Positions 50,724-59,548 of a stretch of DNA of 64,000 nt are shown here, one piece after another. Numbering within the stretch: position 1 is the first letter of the stretch; every line of letters starts with the position of its first letter. Where the stretch lies: positions 62,001 to 126,000 of the forward strand of contig JAGYKE010000002.1 in the NCBI GenBank assembly GCA_018401465.1, given 5' to 3'. The notes below the pieces were generated by a model. It worked only from the letters and a program-made list of their open reading frames with translations. It did not search any database and had not been told where the DNA came from. The DNA is from Aestuariivita sp. GTDB lineage: Bacteria > Pseudomonadota > Alphaproteobacteria > Rhodobacterales > Rhodobacteraceae. A program made the translations under genes and the position numbers.

Positions 50724-52718
50724 TCACTTGTATTCGATGAGCCGCGACTTCCGGCGCAGCGCGCGCCGCGCCCAGTATTCCGCGACGCCCTGCGCCTCGG
50801 CCAGCTTGCCCAGCGTGGTGAGCGCGCCCCAGGTCATCCCGTGGCGGCGCGACAGGCGCAGCGCCTGCAGCGGATAGACAGCCGTGGCGGCAAGCACGCC
50901 CGGCCCCCAGACCACCGCACCCATAAGGATCGCCGCGGGCAGCGCCGCGCCCCAGATCACGGCGCGCCGCGTCTCGGCCGCCCAATGGTGATGCGGCGCG
51001 CCGCCATGGAGCGCATTGCCCTCGGCAAAAGCGTGCCCGCCCCGGCGCGTGCGTCGCCACCATTGCGCAAAACGGCTCATCGCGGCGTCGTGGATCGTCA
51101 TCGCCGCGTCGATCCGCCGGATGCGCCAGCCCGCATCGCGCAGGCGCAGGCACATCTCGGGCTCCTCGCCCGCGATGAGGTCGTCGCGATACCCGCCGAT
51201 CTGCCGCAGTGCCGCAACCCGCACCAGCGCGTCGCCGCCGCAGGCCGTCGCCTCGCCCACCGGGGTGTTCCATTCGATATCGGCCATCGCGTTGTACGGG
51301 CTGGCCCCGGGATAGCGTTCCCGGCGGCGGCCACAGACAAGGGCGACCTCGGGATGGTCGGCAAGACAGGCGCGGGCGGCCGCGATCCAGCCCGGCTCCA
51401 CCTCGCAATCGCCATCGATCAGTTGGACAAGATCGGCGTGAGCGGGCAGGGCCGCCAGCCCCGCATTGCGCGCGCGCGCCGCGGTGAAGGGCTCCGACAG
51501 GTCAAGGTCGATCACCTGCGCGCCCCGGTCCCGCGCCATATCCGCGCTGCCGTCGGTCGATCCGCTGTCGACATAGATGATGCGGCGCACTTCGCCGCGC
51601 AGACTGTCGAGACAGGCGGCCAGCCGCGCGCCTTCGTTGCGCCCGATCACCACCACATCGACCGTTCCCGCTGGTGCGGGTGCCGCCGACAGCCCCGGTA
51701 GCGGCCGCAGAAAGCCTGCGCTCAGAAGCGCATCGGTGCCCGTGAAGGCCATCGCATCGCCGGTGTGCAGCGTCACCATCGGGTCGGCGGCGGCGCGGGC
51801 GGCGCGCAGGGCGTCTTCGCCATGGCCCAGGCCACCCTGCGCGACCGAAGCCGCGTCCCGCCCGAAGGCGTCATCGGCGAACTTGTAATGCAGCAGCGCC
51901 CCCATCCCCGCCGACAACGTGACCCGACCGGCGCAATGGGGATGGGTCGCCGCCTGCACGGGGGGGCGTATCTGGACAAGTGGGTGCTTGGTCAGGCAAC
52001 AGGCTTCGCCGAAGACGCGGGCACGGATGCCGCCGAAAAGCACCGCCTCGTCCGGAACCCGGATGCGGTTGTCCTTGAGCAGGTACCAGAAGTCGATCCG
52101 ATCCCGGTCATGATAGGGCAGGCGGGTGATGTCGCCGGGATGGAAGAACCGGTAGGCGGCGCGCACCTCGTCCACGGGGCGGTCCTGCCACGGGGCAAGC
52201 GGGCCTTCGGGAAACATCTCGACCATGGTCGCGATAAGGGCGGTACTGCCTTCCGCCATCAGCGCGCGGGCGAGGGCGGACAGGTCCGCCCGCTCCATCC
52301 CGTCATAGACAAAGCGTTCGTCCATGTCGGCGAAAAGCGCCCAGGCATTGCCGCAATAGGTCTGCGCGGCATGGGCGCGGAAATCGTTCTCGATCGCGGC
52401 GAAGGGCATGAGCGATTGCAGGACCAGACAATCGGGCTGATCCCGCAGCGCATCAAGCGTGCCGTCGGTCGATCCGTTGTCGCATAAGATGAAATGCGCG
52501 GCCCCCAGCGCGCGGTAATGCGCTAGGAAATCGTGCAGGTGGAAGATCCCGTCGCGCACAAGGGCAATGACGACGACCGCGTCGCCGCGCCGGGCAAGAT
52601 CGGGGCGCGCCCCGCTGACATGGCGGACAGACGCGGCAAAGGTCGCGCGGTGGCGCGTCCGCGCGTTGCGCGCCCGGGCCCGCGCGACCAGTCCTGCGAT
52701 CCTCTGTGCGGCACCCAT
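50724..52718 (-). CDS. Two-domain glycosyltransferase (GT2_4/GT92-like plus GT2)
   Basis: A 664-residue protein with two GT-A domains. The N-terminal domain (about 45-330) shows VVVIALVRDGIFHLHDFLAHY, ILCDNGSTDGT and LFADMDERF, the D-x-D of the GT92/Glyco_tranf_2_4 type. The C-terminal domain (about 345-560) shows VVVIGRNEGARLAACLDSL, VDSGSTDGSAD and LIDGDCEVEPGW, a standard GT2. A hydrophobic segment near 590-615 (LPAAILMGAVVWGPGVLAA) suggests a membrane anchor. Start MGAAQRIAGL at 52718 is preferred because the earlier in-frame sequence is not homologous. It may add two successive sugars. Confidence 0.85.
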   Translation of the reverse strand: MGAAQRIAGLVARARARNARTRHRATFAASVRHVSGARPDLARRGDAVVVIALVRDGIFHLHDFLAHYRALGAAHFILCDNGSTDGTLDALRDQPDCLVLQSLMPFAAIENDFRAHAAQTYCGNAWALFADMDERFVYDGMERADLSALARALMAEGSTALIATMVEMFPEGPLAPWQDRPVDEVRAAYRFFHPGDITRLPYHDRDRIDFWYLLKDNRIRVPDEAVLFGGIRARVFGEACCLTKHPLVQIRPPVQAATHPHCAGRVTLSAGMGALLHYKFADDAFGRDAASVAQGGLGHGEDALRAARAAADPMVTLHTGDAMAFTGTDALLSAGFLRPLPGLSAAPAPAGTVDVVVIGRNEGARLAACLDSLRGEVRRIIYVDSGSTDGSADMARDRGAQVIDLDLSEPFTAARARNAGLAALPAHADLVQLIDGDCEVEPGWIAAARACLADHPEVALVCGRRRERYPGASPYNAMADIEWNTPVGEATACGGDALVRVAALRQIGGYRDDLIAGEEPEMCLRLRDAGWRIRRIDAAMTIHDAAMSRFAQWWRRTRRGGHAFAEGNALHGGAPHHHWAAETRRAVIWGAALPAAILMGAVVWGPGVLAATAVYPLQALRLSRRHGMTWGALTTLGKLAEAQGVAEYWARRALRRKSRLIEYK

Positions 52719-52860
52719 GCTCAGCCTGCCGTTGTCTTGCCGTGCGACCCTACCCGCTTGACGCGCTGGCGCAAGCATGCCGCGAAATGGCCGCGTCCCG
52801 GCCTTGAGGGGGCCGCAGCCGGGGATCATGCCTGCGATCTGGGGGCAGTCGGGGTGATCC

Positions 52861-53031
52861 ATGCTGCCGGAACGCGACGTGCGCGACTTTTCACGGCTGT
52901 TCGAACTGATCCGTCAGCGCAACCTGGCGGAAGAGGCCGCCACCTGCGCGCGGTCGCCGACGCCTGTCGATCCGCGGGATGCGGATGCCTTTCTTGCGCG
53001 CGCCGAGCGGTCGCTGTCGCGTCAGCCCTGA
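52861..53031 (+). CDS. Small hypothetical protein
   Basis: A 56-residue frame starting [13 protein letters not shown] and ending [20 protein letters not shown] lies five bases upstream and third codon positions are mostly G or C, as in the neighbouring genes. The product is predicted helical and charged, without a signal peptide or known motif. Its last ten bases overlap the 3' end of the convergent rlmE. I do not recognise it, and it could be a chance frame. Confidence 0.4.
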   Translation: MLPERDVRDFSRLFELIRQRNLAEEAATCARSPTPVDPRDADAFLARAERSLSRQP

Positions 53032-53729
53032 TCGCGGAAGCCCGTTGCAACCACGAATTTCTCGGAACTGTCGGCGCGCGAGGCGGGCGGCTTCACGTTC
53101 GCGACCTTCTCGAACCGCTGCTTGAGAAGCTTCTGCAATTCGCCCTCGGCCCCGCCGGCCAGAACCTTGGCCACGAAAGTGCCGCCGGGTTCCAGCACGT
53201 CGAAAGCCAGCTGCGCAGCCGCCTCGCACAGCGCGATGATGCGCAGGTGGTCGGTCTGCTTGTGCCCCGATGACGCCGCCGCCATGTCCGACATCACGAC
53301 ATCGGCCCCGCCGCCCAGCCAGTCCTTGACCTTGTCGTCGGCGTCGTCCTCCATGAAGTCGAGCTGGTAAAGCTCGGCCCCCGCGATCGGCTCCATCTCT
53401 TGCAGGTCGATCCCGATCACCCGGCCGATGGCCTTGCCCTTCTTCTCGCCAAGCGCGTTCACCCGCTTGACCGCCACCTGGCACCAGCCGCCCGGCGCGC
53501 AGCCCAGATCGACCACGCGCGCGCCCGGAACAAGAAAGCGGAACCTGTCGTCGAGTTCGAGGATCTTGTAGGCCGCGCGCCCGCGATAGCCTTCGGTCTT
53601 GGCACGGCGCACGTACGGATCGTTCAACTGCCGTTGCAGCCAAAGGGTCGAAGACAGCTTGCGTCCCCGCGCCGTCTTTACCTTGACCTTCAGGTCGCGT
53701 TCGCCGCGCCCGGATGTGTTCTTGGCCAT
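53022..53729 (-). CDS. rlmE: 23S rRNA (uridine-2552-2'-O)-methyltransferase
   Basis: A 235-residue SAM-dependent methyltransferase of the FtsJ/RrmJ family acting on 23S rRNA in the large ribosomal subunit. The SAM motif is [15 protein letters not shown]. The K-D-K-E catalytic set is visible as Lys in RAAYKILE, Asp in VVMSDMAA, Lys in FVAKVLAGG and Glu in [11 protein letters not shown]. The basic N terminus ([11 protein letters not shown]) is typical of the family. ATG 53729 is chosen by homology. It is divergent from the lytic transglycosylase. Confidence 0.95.
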   Translation of the reverse strand: MAKNTSGRGERDLKVKVKTARGRKLSSTLWLQRQLNDPYVRRAKTEGYRGRAAYKILELDDRFRFLVPGARVVDLGCAPGGWCQVAVKRVNALGEKKGKAIGRVIGIDLQEMEPIAGAELYQLDFMEDDADDKVKDWLGGGADVVMSDMAAASSGHKQTDHLRIIALCEAAAQLAFDVLEPGGTFVAKVLAGGAEGELQKLLKQRFEKVANVKPPASRADSSEKFVVATGFRDQG

Positions 53730-53829
53730 GACGTCGCCCTCCGCTATGATGCGCTTAGCGCTTGGCGGCAGACCGGGCAAGGGCGGCGCAACGGATGCCG
53801 CGACATGAGACAGAGGCAGAGGCAGGACC

Positions 53830-55068
53830 ATGACGCTTTCCAGACGCGGGTTCATCATTGCAGGGGCCGCTGGTCTTGTCGCGGCTTGCGGGGCGCCGGG
53901 TGCCGCGCCGGTCGCGGCGCAGCAGACAACGTTCCGGGCGGTGCCGAACCCTGCCTTCGATGCCTGGCTTGCCGGGTTCCGCACCCGCGCTGCGGCCCGG
54001 GGGATCAGCGATGCGGTCCTGTCGCGCGCCCTGTCGCGGGCGGGCTATCTGCCCGACGTGATCGACCGCGACCGCAACCAGACCGAGTTCCGGCGCAGTC
54101 TTGAAGATTACCTCGCCATCGCAGCATCGGAAGAGCGCATCCGCGACGGGCGGGCGGCGCTGGGGCAATGGGGCAACGTCCTGCGCGAGATCGAGGCGCG
54201 CTTCGGGGTCGAGGCGCATGTCCTCACCGCCGTCTGGGGGCTGGAAAGCCGGTATGGCACCCGGCGGGGGGATGTTCCCGTGGTCTCGGCCACCGCCACG
54301 CTTGCCTTCGACGGGCGGCGGGGCGAATTCTTCGAGAAACAGCTGACCGCCGCGCTGCGCATCCTTCAGAACGGCGACACCACCCCTGACCGTATGGTAG
54401 GGAGCTGGGCCGGAGCCATGGGCCATACCCAGTTCATCCCCACGACATACGAGGCCTTTGCCGTCGATTTCCGGGGCGACGGACGCCGCGACATCTGGGC
54501 CGACGATCCGACCGACGCGCTGGCATCGTCGGCGAATTATCTCGCGCGGTCGGGCTGGCGGCGCGGGCAGCCCTGGGGGCTCGAGGTGCGGCTTCCGCAG
54601 GGGTTCAACCCCGGCCTGACCGGGCGCGGCACGACGCGCGCCGTCGCTTCCTGGGCCGATCTGGGGGTGCAGGCTGCGGGCGGCGGGCGGCTGCCCGATG
54701 CCGGGGCGGGGTCCATCCTTGCGCCAGCGGGCGTGGCGGCACCGGCCTTGCTCGTCTTCCACAATTTCGGTGTGATCCTGCGTTACAACAACGCCGAGAA
54801 TTACGGCGTCGGGATCGGCCATCTTTCCGACCGCATCAATGGCGGCGCGCCGATCCGCGGGTCTTTCGGCGCGGACGCGACCGGGCTGACCATCGACGAC
54901 CGCAAGGAACTGCAAACGCGCCTGACCGCCGCGGGCTTCGACACCGGTGGCGCGGACGGCGTGATCGGGTCTCGTAGCACCGCCGCGATCGAGGCGTATC
55001 AGCGCGCAAGCGGTCTGCCTGTCACCGGGCAACCTTCTCCCGCGCTGTTGCAGAGCCTACGTCAGTAG
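53830..55068 (+). CDS. Lytic murein transglycosylase (MltB type) with peptidoglycan-binding domain
   Basis: A 412-residue exported lipoprotein that cleaves peptidoglycan with formation of anhydromuramyl ends. The N terminus has a twin-arginine-like SRRGFI, a hydrophobic stretch and a lipobox LVAAC (Cys20). The catalytic domain includes [11 protein letters not shown] with catalytic Glu139, and [15 protein letters not shown]-terminal peptidoglycan-binding domain (about 355-411) shows [20 protein letters not shown]. Its 3' end overlaps the convergent ppx stop by seven bases. Confidence 0.92.
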   Translation: MTLSRRGFIIAGAAGLVAACGAPGAAPVAAQQTTFRAVPNPAFDAWLAGFRTRAAARGISDAVLSRALSRAGYLPDVIDRDRNQTEFRRSLEDYLAIAASEERIRDGRAALGQWGNVLREIEARFGVEAHVLTAVWGLESRYGTRRGDVPVVSATATLAFDGRRGEFFEKQLTAALRILQNGDTTPDRMVGSWAGAMGHTQFIPTTYEAFAVDFRGDGRRDIWADDPTDALASSANYLARSGWRRGQPWGLEVRLPQGFNPGLTGRGTTRAVASWADLGVQAAGGGRLPDAGAGSILAPAGVAAPALLVFHNFGVILRYNNAENYGVGIGHLSDRINGGAPIRGSFGADATGLTIDDRKELQTRLTAAGFDTGGADGVIGSRSTAAIEAYQRASGLPVTGQPSPALLQSLRQ

Positions 55069-56174
55069 GGGCCGTCCTCCAGAACCCCGTCCGCCGACAT
55101 CTGCGCGTAAAGCAGACCTTCGCGCAGGCCCCGGTCGGCCACCGACAGCCGGTCGGTGGGCCAGAGCCGCAAAAGCGCCTGAAGGATCGCCGCGCCCGAC
55201 ATGATCAGCGCATGGCGGTCCTCTCCGATCCGCGGGTCGGCGCGCCGCCCGTCGGGCCCCAACTCGAGATAGCGCCGGATCACCGTGTCGATCTGGTCCG
55301 AGGTCATGCGCAGCCCGTCAACCTTTGTCCGGTCGTAGCGTTTAAGACCCAGATGGCTGGCGGCGACCGTCGTGACCGTGCCGCTGGTGCCCACGATCTG
55401 AAACCCCTCGCGCGCCTGTTCGGCGGCGGAGGGAGCGAAATTTTGCAGGTTCTCTTCGAAGAACCAGCTCATCAGTGCAAAACGTGCCGCATCGTCCTCG
55501 ACATCATGGAACTGGTCGCGGAGCGTGGCCACCCCCAGCGGGACGCTGATCCAGTCCACCACACGCGCTGCGGGAAAGGGGTGATCTGCCGTCTGGAACC
55601 CCCGGTGCAATCGCATGATCGCGCGGGGTCGGTCCCGTCGGGGCACCGACGACAGATCGATCCATACAAGCTCGGTCGATCCGCCGCCGATATCGACGAC
55701 GAGCAATTGTTCCGTCCGGGTCGAGACCAGCGGCGCGCAGGAGATAACGGCGAGGCGGGCTTCCTCCTCGGGCTGGATGATCTCGAGCGTGAGGCCGGTT
55801 TCGCGCCGGACCTGTTCGATGAACTGGCCGGCATTCTCGGCGCGACGACAGGCCTCGGTCGCGACCAGACGCATTCGCATCACGCCATTCTTGCGGATCT
55901 TCTGCTGGCAGATGCGCAGCGCCTGCACCGTGCGCGCCATGGAGCTTCGCGACAACCGTCCCGTGCGTTCGAGGCCCGTGCCGAGCTGCACCGACTTCGA
56001 GAAGCTGTCTACCACATGGAACCCGCTGCCCTTGGGCTGCGCGATCAGCATGCGGCAACTGTTCGTACCCAGATCCAGCGCAGCGTAAAGCTCCGCAGGA
56101 TCGGGCGGTTGGGGCGCGGGCTGTTCCACCGCCTTCGGGAACGCGCCCGCACCACGGGGACGCCTGGGCGCCAT
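55062..56174 (-). CDS. ppx: Exopolyphosphatase / guanosine pentaphosphate phosphohydrolase family
   Basis: A 370-residue ASKHA-fold enzyme hydrolysing polyphosphate or pppGpp. The phosphate loops read LDLGTNSCRMLIA and VVDIGGGSTELVW, with the catalytic-region Glu in IQPEEEARLA. It lacks the long C-terminal HD domain of E. coli Ppx, like other short alphaproteobacterial members. ATG 56174 is where homology begins; a basic, Pro-rich lead of about 28 residues precedes the domain. The gap of 225 bases to the next gene holds its own promoter and the leader of the one-carbon operon. Confidence 0.9.
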   Translation of the reverse strand: MAPRRPRGAGAFPKAVEQPAPQPPDPAELYAALDLGTNSCRMLIAQPKGSGFHVVDSFSKSVQLGTGLERTGRLSRSSMARTVQALRICQQKIRKNGVMRMRLVATEACRRAENAGQFIEQVRRETGLTLEIIQPEEEARLAVISCAPLVSTRTEQLLVVDIGGGSTELVWIDLSSVPRRDRPRAIMRLHRGFQTADHPFPAARVVDWISVPLGVATLRDQFHDVEDDAARFALMSWFFEENLQNFAPSAAEQAREGFQIVGTSGTVTTVAASHLGLKRYDRTKVDGLRMTSDQIDTVIRRYLELGPDGRRADPRIGEDRHALIMSGAAILQALLRLWPTDRLSVADRGLREGLLYAQMSADGVLEDGPY

Positions 56175-56290
56175 GTCACGCCCTCCAAGATCGAGTTGGC
56201 CCAAGGCTAGGCCCTTAGGCGTGCCCGCGCAAGCGCGCTCATGAACGTGTTGAGTATTTTGGGGGCGCAGATGTCTGGCGCGGGCCGTTA

Positions 56291-56328
56291 GCGACCTGAT
56301 AGGTACAAGGTCGCGGATCGTCCGCGAC
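56291..56328 (+). promoter_or_regulatory. Mutually exclusive hairpins in the leader of the one-carbon operon
   Basis: Hairpin 1 pairs GCGACCT (56291-56297) with AGGTCGC (56308-56314). Hairpin 2 pairs GTCGCGGA (56310-56317) with TCCGCGAC (56321-56328) around a TCG loop. The two share bases 56310-56314 and cannot form together, the layout of an attenuator or riboswitch expression platform. It lies 70-110 bases before the Virulence_fact gene. I do not recognise a known riboswitch class. Confidence 0.4.
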
Positions 56329-56399
56329 AGGTCGAAAACCGGCACCGTCCCCGGCGGCATAGGCCGTAGGAAGGGCACGTCGATCAGCGGGGAATCGCA

Positions 56400-56696
56400 A
56401 TGCCTGAAGTCACCATCGTCTATTGGCGTGACATTCCTGCCCAGGTCATCGTCGGCAAGGGCCGCCGCGGATCAAAACGGCAGTTGCCCGAACGGTTCGA
56501 ACAGGCCATCGACCGCGCTGCCATGAAGGTGGGCGCCCAGGACACCGATGCGTACCTGGCCGAATGGCGCAAGGCGCCCGCCTACGAGGTCGAGGGCGAC
56601 CCCGACGCGGTGGCCGACGCCGAGGCCGCGCGGCTTGACACCGAATACGATCAGGCCCGCATCAAGGCCCTGATCGCGAACGACGGCTGGGCATAG
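56400..56696 (+). CDS. Virulence_fact domain protein
   Basis: A 98-residue small cytosolic protein of the family annotated as virulence factor, common in alphaproteobacteria and of unknown function. The family opening EVTIVYWRDIPAQVIVGKG and the middle RQLPERFEQAIDRAAMKVG are clear. It is followed 41 bases later by a methylene-THF reductase family gene and then a methyl-THF methyltransferase, so a role in methyl-transfer or methionine metabolism is more likely than virulence. Confidence 0.8.
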   Translation: MPEVTIVYWRDIPAQVIVGKGRRGSKRQLPERFEQAIDRAAMKVGAQDTDAYLAEWRKAPAYEVEGDPDAVADAEAARLDTEYDQARIKALIANDGWA

Positions 56697-56737
56697 GCCC
56701 GATGGGCAAGAGCCCGATTTCACTCTGGGAGGCTGCA

Positions 56738-57667
56738 ATGGCACTGCTGAACTTCAAGCGCCGCGAGACCGTGACCGATACCGGCGTGAACCCGCAGGTC
56801 GAAGCCTTCCTCAAGGGCTATTCGATCGAGGTGATGCCGCGCACCGCCGAAAAGGTCGAGAACTTCCGCGATCTGCTGCCCGAAGGCACGCGCGTCTACA
56901 TCGCCCATATCGACGGGACCCCGATCGAGGACATGGTCGCGACCGCCCGGCGGCTTGCGCGCGAAGGCTATCCAGTCATGCCGCATTTCCCCGCGCGCAT
57001 CATCAAGGACGCCGCGACGCTCGAAAACTGGATCGCCATGTATCAGGGCGAGGCCGGCGTGAAACAGGCGCTGCTGCTTGCCGGCGGCGTGGCACAGCCG
57101 GTGGGCGACTTCCACTCCTCCATGCAGCTGATGGAAACGGGTCTCTTCGACCGCGCGGGGTTCGAGCGTCTGCACGTCGCGGGCCACCCTGAAGGCAACC
57201 GCGACATCGACCCCGATGGCAGCATGAAGACCGTGACCGAGGCGCTGCGCTGGAAGCAGGCGTTCTCCGAGCGCACCGATGCGAAGATGGCCATCGCGAC
57301 GCAATTCGCCTTCGAGGCCGCGCCGATCATCCGCTGGGCCGACAGCCTGAAGGCCACGGGCATCGACCTGCCCATCCATATCGGCATCGCCGGGCCCGCC
57401 AAGCTGCAGACGCTGATCAAGTTCGCCATCGCCTGCGGTGTCGGCCCCTCGCTCAAGGTGCTGCAGAAGCGGGCGAAGGACGTCACCAAGCTTTTGCTGC
57501 CGTTCGAGCCCACCGATGTCGTCGCGGACCTCGCTGCACACAAGGCGAAGAACCCCGACTTCAACATCACCAACGTGCATTTCTTCCCGTTGGGTGGCAT
57601 CAAGACCAATGCCCAGTGGGCGATCGACCATGGCGGCGCCAGCGCCGTTCCCGCAAGCCAGGCCTGA
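56738..57667 (+). CDS. Methylenetetrahydrofolate reductase family protein
   Basis: A 309-residue TIM-barrel protein of the MetF family, which reduces 5,10-methylene-THF to 5-methyl-THF with FAD. Visible segments are VMPHFPARIIKDAATLENW, LLLAGGVAQPVGDFHSSMQ, the TQFAFEAAPIIRWADSL region that binds folate, and HIGIAGPAKLQTLIKFA. The sequence is divergent from E. coli MetF. GGGAGG six bases upstream sets ATG 56738. It precedes the methyltransferase gene by ten bases, so methyl-THF is probably passed to that enzyme. Confidence 0.82.
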   Translation: MALLNFKRRETVTDTGVNPQVEAFLKGYSIEVMPRTAEKVENFRDLLPEGTRVYIAHIDGTPIEDMVATARRLAREGYPVMPHFPARIIKDAATLENWIAMYQGEAGVKQALLLAGGVAQPVGDFHSSMQLMETGLFDRAGFERLHVAGHPEGNRDIDPDGSMKTVTEALRWKQAFSERTDAKMAIATQFAFEAAPIIRWADSLKATGIDLPIHIGIAGPAKLQTLIKFAIACGVGPSLKVLQKRAKDVTKLLLPFEPTDVVADLAAHKAKNPDFNITNVHFFPLGGIKTNAQWAIDHGGASAVPASQA

Positions 57668-57677
57668 AGGACCGCCC

Positions 57678-58742
57678 ATGACCCGCACCATCGTCGAAAG
57701 CAAGACCAAGACCGTGATCATCGGTTTCGACCAGCCGTTCTGCGTGATCGGCGAACGGATCAATCCCACGGGCCGCAAGAAGCTCGCCGCCGAGCTTGAG
57801 GCGGGCGATTTCTCGACCGTCGAGAAGGACGCGCTGGCGCAGGTGGCGGCGGGGGCGACCGTCCTCGATGTCAACGCGGGCGTCGTCTACAACTCGAACC
57901 CCGATCCGAACCAGACCGAACCGCCGCTGATGCGCCGGATGATTGAACTGGTGCAGGGGCTGGTGGATGTGCCGCTGTGCATCGACAGCTCGGTGCCGGG
58001 CGCGCTGGAAGCCGGGCTTGCCGTCTGCGAGGGGCGCCCGCTGCTGAACTCGGTCACGGGCGAAGAGGAACGGCTGGAGCGGATCCTGCCGCTCGTGAAG
58101 AAATACAACGTACCGGTCGTGGCGATCTCGAACGACGATACCGGCATTTCGGAAGATCCGGACGTGCGTTTCGCCGTGGCCAAGAAGATCGTGGAGCGCG
58201 CCGCCGATTTCGGCATCCCGGCCCATGACATCGTGGTCGATCCGCTGGTCATGCCCATCGGCGCGATGGGCACTGCCGGTCTGCAGGTTTTCACGCTGGT
58301 CCGTCGCCTGCGCGAGGAACTGGGCGTGAACACCACCTGCGGGGCGTCCAACATCAGCTTCGGCCTGCCGAACCGGCACGGGATCAACAACGCCTTCCTG
58401 CCGATGGCGATGGGGGCGGGGATGACATCCGCCATCATGAACCCCGTCGCTCTGCTCGTCACCCAGAAGGCGATCGCCGAGAAGAAGCTGGAAGTCGCGG
58501 CGTCGGGCATCATCCTGCCCGAGGATATGGATGACGAAACCTTCGTCACGCTCTTCGGGATGGGGTCGACCCTGTCGCGCCCGGGCAAGGAAATGGAGGC
58601 GATCCGCGCCGCCAACTTCCTGACCAACAATGACCCGCATGGCGGCGAATGGATCCGGTTCAACAAGGCCCCCCTGAAAGACGGCGAGGAAGCCCGCGGT
58701 CGGGGTGGCCGGGCCGGGGCGGGACGCCGCCGCCGGGGCTGA
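57678..58742 (+). CDS. Methyltetrahydrofolate:corrinoid methyltransferase (stand-alone MetH pterin domain)
   Basis: A 354-residue pterin-binding TIM barrel like the second domain of MetH and the acetogen MeTr. Motifs are FCVIGERINPTGRKK, VLDVNAGVV, PLCIDSSVPGALEAGL, LLNSVTGEE, VVAISNDDTGIS and CGASNISFGLPNRHG. Homocysteine and corrinoid domains are absent and no corrinoid-protein gene adjoins it. This matches the split methionine synthase described in Rhodobacterales such as Phaeobacter, where the pieces are encoded apart. The protein ends in an odd Arg/Gly-rich tail, ARGRGGRAGAGRRRRG. A terminator hairpin follows. Confidence 0.85.
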   Translation: MTRTIVESKTKTVIIGFDQPFCVIGERINPTGRKKLAAELEAGDFSTVEKDALAQVAAGATVLDVNAGVVYNSNPDPNQTEPPLMRRMIELVQGLVDVPLCIDSSVPGALEAGLAVCEGRPLLNSVTGEEERLERILPLVKKYNVPVVAISNDDTGISEDPDVRFAVAKKIVERAADFGIPAHDIVVDPLVMPIGAMGTAGLQVFTLVRRLREELGVNTTCGASNISFGLPNRHGINNAFLPMAMGAGMTSAIMNPVALLVTQKAIAEKKLEVAASGIILPEDMDDETFVTLFGMGSTLSRPGKEMEAIRAANFLTNNDPHGGEWIRFNKAPLKDGEEARGRGGRAGAGRRRRG

Positions 58743-58749
58743 CGCAAGG

Positions 58750-58772
58750 GGGCGTCCCACGATGGGACGCCC
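58750..58772 (+). terminator. Terminator-like hairpin after the one-carbon operon
   Basis: Ten-base perfect arms GGGCGTCCCA / TGGGACGCCC surround a CGA loop, eight bases after the methyltransferase stop. The stem is followed by TTGC rather than a long U-tract. The inner 21 bases equal the gyrA terminator core on the opposite strand. Confidence 0.75.
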
Positions 58773-58843
58773 TTGCATGCAAGCCAATTCAATGGCTTAC
58801 AGGGGCGTGTTAACCTTCTGTTAAGAACAGGCCGCGCCGCTTG

Positions 58844-59464
58844 TCACCCGTGGCGCGCGACCACCCCGGCCAGTTCCGGCAGCGCCGCGACGGCTGCGGC
58901 GAGGTCCGCGATGCGGGGGGCGTGGGCGCGCACCACGTCAGCCCCGGTCCAGGACACCAGAACCCAGATCACGAGGTCGACCGCCATGGGGCGCGGACCC
59001 AGCAGGAACGGCCCGTCGCCCATCGCATCCCCAAGCATTGTGAAGTGCCGCGCGACGTAAGCCTCGGCTGCTGCGCGCAGGCCCGGGACGCCTGCGGGAT
59101 CTGTCGTGTAACGGTCGGTGTAATAGACGCGCAGCACGCCTTCGTAGAGATTGGCATGGGTGAAGGCCATCCAGCGGTCATGGACCGCCCGCGCGGCGCT
59201 GCCCGGCGGCGGGGCAAGGCGGGACGCGGGATGCGCATCGGCCAGATGCGACAGGATCGCGGGCACCTCGGTCACCACCGTGCCATCGGGCAGGACCAGC
59301 GCGGGCACCTGTCCGCGCGGATTGACGGCCAGAAAGTCGGCTGCCTTCAGCCCGCCTTCGGGGTCGAGATCGCGGCAGGTGAAATACGCGCTTGTCAGCA
59401 CCAGCGCCGCCTCGATCGGGGCCGAGCCCGATTGCGGATAGCCGTAAAGCACGTAACCGGTCAT
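58844..59464 (-). CDS. Glutathione S-transferase family protein
   Basis: A 206-residue cytosolic protein with an N-terminal thioredoxin-like domain (LYGYPQSGSAPIEAALVLT, then VNPRGQVPALVLPDGTVVTEVPAILSHLAD with the cis-Pro and the gamma-Glu-binding Glu) and a C-terminal helical domain containing GPFLLGPRPMAVDLVIWVLV. It conjugates or reduces small electrophiles with glutathione; the substrate is unknown. It converges with the methyltransferase operon and lies downstream of the ilvD-HIBADH-ydcF gene group on the same strand. Confidence 0.88.
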   Translation of the reverse strand: MTGYVLYGYPQSGSAPIEAALVLTSAYFTCRDLDPEGGLKAADFLAVNPRGQVPALVLPDGTVVTEVPAILSHLADAHPASRLAPPPGSAARAVHDRWMAFTHANLYEGVLRVYYTDRYTTDPAGVPGLRAAAEAYVARHFTMLGDAMGDGPFLLGPRPMAVDLVIWVLVSWTGADVVRAHAPRIADLAAAVAALPELAGVVARHG

Positions 59465-59548
59465 CGAATGCCTCCTGCGCATGGTCACGCGATGCTTGCC
59501 CGTGCCGGGCCACGCTGGCAACTGGAAAGCTGATCCGGTGCGGGAAAC

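Noticed and set aside
56281-56400. SAM-II or SAH riboswitch
   Set aside because: The conserved core bases of those classes are not found; only alternative hairpins can be claimed.
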